A stretch of DNA of 64,000 bases. Source: Bacteroidota bacterium. Lineage in GTDB: Bacteria > Bacteroidota > Ignavibacteria > Ignavibacteriales > Melioribacteraceae. Positions 62,228 to 64,000 of the stretch are shown here, one piece after another; the first letter of the stretch is position 1, and every line of letters begins with the position of its first letter. The notes under the pieces are model-generated. The model saw only the letters and a program-made list of their open reading frames with translations, made no database searches and was not told the origin of the DNA. Where the stretch lies: assembly GCA_018818165.1 (NCBI GenBank), contig JAHISP010000084.1, positions 186,001-250,000 of the forward strand, written 5' to 3'. Position numbers and translations under genes: made by a program.

Positions 62228-62751
62228 AACTAAGCCTTTTTATTAATTAATAACTTTGTTTTTGACGTTTTATTGACATAAAAGTTAGTCAATATTTTTA
62301 TTAACTGAATATTATTTTATGGAATAAAATACGGATAGTTTTAAAGTTATTTGAAATAATGAGCAATCACTATAAAATAATAAGCTAATTAAAACTTTAT
62401 TTTTGTATAGAAGGATAAAATTAACTATTATTGAACCCAATACTTTACAATTAAACAATATTTAGAGTGAATATAGAGCGCAATATAAATATAGCAAGTA
62501 ACAACAAACCAAAACTCCTTTCGGAAATTTTTAATAAGATAAATATAAAATTAAATAACAAAATAGAAACCAGATTAAATATCCACAGCAGTATGCAAAA
62601 GATGGTTTCGCACAAAACATTAACTGTAAATGAAATAAATAAATGTGATCTTATGTTTTTTTCTCATACTCAGACCTGTTCACTAGTTTTTATGGTGGAT
62701 GAAATTCTTTAAAGTTATGTATTTAGTGCAATGTAAAAATATGGAGGTAGT
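62228..62751. other. Intergenic region with a copy of the KLNN repeat
   Basis: Left half: promoter region of the protease gene. Right half: a plus-strand open frame from GTG 62467 to TAA 62710 (81 codons) contains at 62539-62610 a stretch matching 27838-27903 (KLNNKIETRLNIHSS...VSH). It has no clear ribosome-binding site, so I do not call it a gene. The GGAGG site at 62743-62747 belongs to the gene that follows. Confidence 0.45.
62539..62610 (+). repeat. Dispersed repeat, second copy of the KLNN element
   Basis: AAATTAAATAACAAAATAG and the bases that follow match 27838-27903 without gaps up to GTTTCGCA, about three-quarters identical overall. Both copies keep the same frame. The relationship is clear by eye but its nature (element, decayed paralogue) is not. 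Confidence 0.5.
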
Positions 62752-63708
62752 GTGAAGCGAAAATTGTTACTAATATCTTTTATGCTTTTTTTAATTTCAT
62801 CTCAAATATTTTCTATTGATTGGAACGTTTTTATTCTAAATGGGCATAAATATGTTAAAAAACAAATTGTTTTAGAAGGGGAAACAATTAGGGAAGTATA
62901 TGCAAATGCGGTAAAGCAAGTTGGATATAATATGGACGAAGTTTATTTCTATACTTTCGGTGGGAAAAACAAACATATTGAAACTGTCGCATTTAAAATT
63001 TTCACACAAGAAGTCGCACTAATTATTACCGATTCATCTATAGAATTCATTACTAAAGAAATAGTAAGTAATCATTTATCTGACTTTGATTATTCGTTTT
63101 CATTTGGCGACTACGAAATAAAGAACAAATTAAATGATGGAATAAAAAACAGATCATTAGATTATGAATACCTGTCTAGTGTTTTTGAAATATCCAATAA
63201 TCTCGACAAAAGCATATTAACTATACCTAAAATTGGATATGATTTAATTTTCGAAAATGGTATTTTGGTTTCATATAAACCAAGTGATGGTTTAAATAAA
63301 TCAGCATTATATTGGAAAAATGATACTCCCCAAACCTTTGAACTATACAAAATTGTTGCACAAAAATATTGGAGAGAAAATTCTTCAATGGTTATCAATG
63401 AAATAAATATTCAAGCAGATGCCTGGGGCAGAATGCCTGTCTCCCTTAACAAAGATAAAATTATTGACCTTTTCCGTTCTCCAGAAGGGACTGTGAATTA
63501 TAAATTATTACAAGTAGTTTATAATAATGAAAAAATTACATTAGAAGAATTTAAACTTATAAATTATGGTCGCTATGAATTAATTAGTAATTTTTCAAGT
63601 GCTAATGGATACAAAGAAACAACATATCGAGTTGATAATACTTTTTATTCTTTTTCAAAGAATGGTAACTTCTTAAATAGTTATTCGAGTAAGACAATTG
63701 GTAAATAG
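62752..63708 (+). CDS. Exported protein of unknown function
   Basis: A 318-residue protein starting at a GTG with a strong GGAGG site. It has a signal peptide (LISFMLFLISSQIFS) and no transmembrane segment afterwards. The mature part is a mixture of alpha and beta elements, rich in Tyr, Asn and Lys, without cysteines or recognisable motifs (e.g. LFRSPEGTVNYKLLQVVYNN). I do not recognise the family. It precedes a gene with a zinc-ribbon-like N-terminus by 31 bases on the same strand. Confidence 0.75.
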   Translation: MKRKLLLISFMLFLISSQIFSIDWNVFILNGHKYVKKQIVLEGETIREVYANAVKQVGYNMDEVYFYTFGGKNKHIETVAFKIFTQEVALIITDSSIEFITKEIVSNHLSDFDYSFSFGDYEIKNKLNDGIKNRSLDYEYLSSVFEISNNLDKSILTIPKIGYDLIFENGILVSYKPSDGLNKSALYWKNDTPQTFELYKIVAQKYWRENSSMVINEINIQADAWGRMPVSLNKDKIIDLFRSPEGTVNYKLLQVVYNNEKITLEEFKLINYGRYELISNFSSANGYKETTYRVDNTFYSFSKNGNFLNSYSSKTIGK

Positions 63709-63739
63709 TAATAAATTAATTTTTAAACTGTAGGTAAAA

Positions 63740-64000
63740 ATGAAAATTGGTTACAGTCTTCTTTTAAGTGAATATATCAATGCAAACAGTATCAACTACA
63801 GTGATTGCATAAATTTTCAAATTGTGTGCCCTTCGTGCAAAGAACCTATTTTTAAAGTTGTGCGTGATAGTAATGGAAAAAAACTTCACTATCTTTCTCA
63901 CTTTGAAAAAGACAAGAGTTATACGGAAAATTGTGAGTTAAGGGTTTCCGAAATTTCTGTAAACCATATTAATTCTAAAAACATTGAATCTCGTAATCAA
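63740..64000 (+). CDS. N-terminus of a protein with a CoiA-like zinc-binding element (cut by window end)
   Basis: The first 87 residues of a gene that runs off the right edge, starting at ATG 63740 with AGGT upstream. It shows CPSCKEPIFKVVR, then LHYLSHFEKDKSYTENCELRVSEI: a CxxC pair followed by a YLSHF element and another Cys, as in the zinc-binding N-terminus of competence protein CoiA and related nuclease-like proteins. That likeness is loose. The remainder must be seen before naming it. Confidence 0.6.
   Translation, partial: MKIGYSLLLSEYINANSINYSDCINFQIVCPSCKEPIFKVVRDSNGKKLHYLSHFEKDKSYTENCELRVSEISVNHINSKNIESRNQ

Noticed and set aside
62467-62712. 81-codon frame as a real gene
   Set aside because: GTG start without a ribosome-binding site and low-complexity composition; kept only as the second copy of a repeat.
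1-64000. tRNA or rRNA genes, insertion sequences, integrases, origin of replication
   Set aside because: I saw no cloverleaf-like GC-rich stretch, transposase or integrase motif, DnaA-box cluster or rRNA-like sequence.

Overview
The window is an AT-rich bacterial chromosome segment that reads like a member of the Bacteroidota/Chlorobi group, most likely class Ignavibacteria. The main clues are a type IX secretion C-terminal sorting domain with a YPNPFNPST motif on a secreted esterase, the decayed end of a second such domain, a TonB-dependent receptor with a carboxypeptidase-regulatory-like N-terminus, multi-PAS histidine kinases, a tricorn-like S41 protease, a large NGGE-repeat lipoprotein, and a few possible promoters with a TAnnTTTG -7 element. 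I saw no rRNA, tRNA, CRISPR array, integrase or intact insertion sequence. Placement below phylum is inference.

Layout. 0-4 kb: TonB receptor, a frameshifted small gene, a low-molecular-weight phosphatase and an ArsC-type reductase. 4.2-9.8 kb: a tight operon of lysine 2,3-aminomutase, two D-Ala-D-Ala-ligase-like ATP-grasp ligases, a GNAT-deacetylase fusion and a second GNAT. 10.1-10.4 kb: a cold shock gene with a textbook terminator. 10.5-14.25 kb, opposite strand: an overlapping operon of N-formylglutamate amidohydrolase-like protein, DUF1704 (QEGLA) metallopeptidase-like protein and a GshB/RimK-like ATP-grasp ligase. 14.6-23.2 kb: RRM protein, isoprenylcysteine-methyltransferase-like protein, cell wall amidase, cytochrome c, Trm112-like protein, FAD oxidase, TPR protein and ClpX. 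23.2-29.9 kb: pentapeptide protein, MATE exporter plus small membrane partner, a secreted LIM-DA1 peptidase, Yip1 protein, a 960-base gene-poor stretch, membrane protein and alpha/beta hydrolase. 30-35 kb: two paralogous histidine kinases, a GC-rich structured element and a small unknown protein. 35-42.4 kb: Lrp-GlnA pair, decayed sorting-domain gene, chemoreceptor, ECF sigma/anti-sigma/DUF4252 operon and hemerythrin. 42.6-50 kb: glycosyltransferase-DUF4922 pair, then a four-gene signalling operon (kinase, NtrC-type regulator, STAS, Rec-SpoIIE). 50-64 kb: U32 protein, inositol-phosphatase-like protein, secreted esterase, 12-repeat lipoprotein, tricorn-like protease, unknown secreted protein and a gene cut by the window end.

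The most interesting region is 4.2-14.3 kb. Two convergent operons carry three amide-bond-forming ATP-grasp enzymes together with a beta-lysine-forming enzyme (all diagnostic residues present at the right spacing), acetyl-transfer and deacetylation domains, and a metallopeptidase of the family that includes the eukaryotic tubulin carboxypeptidase MATCAP. I infer an undescribed lysine/beta-lysine-based small-molecule or protein-tail modification pathway. Its product cannot be read from the sequence.
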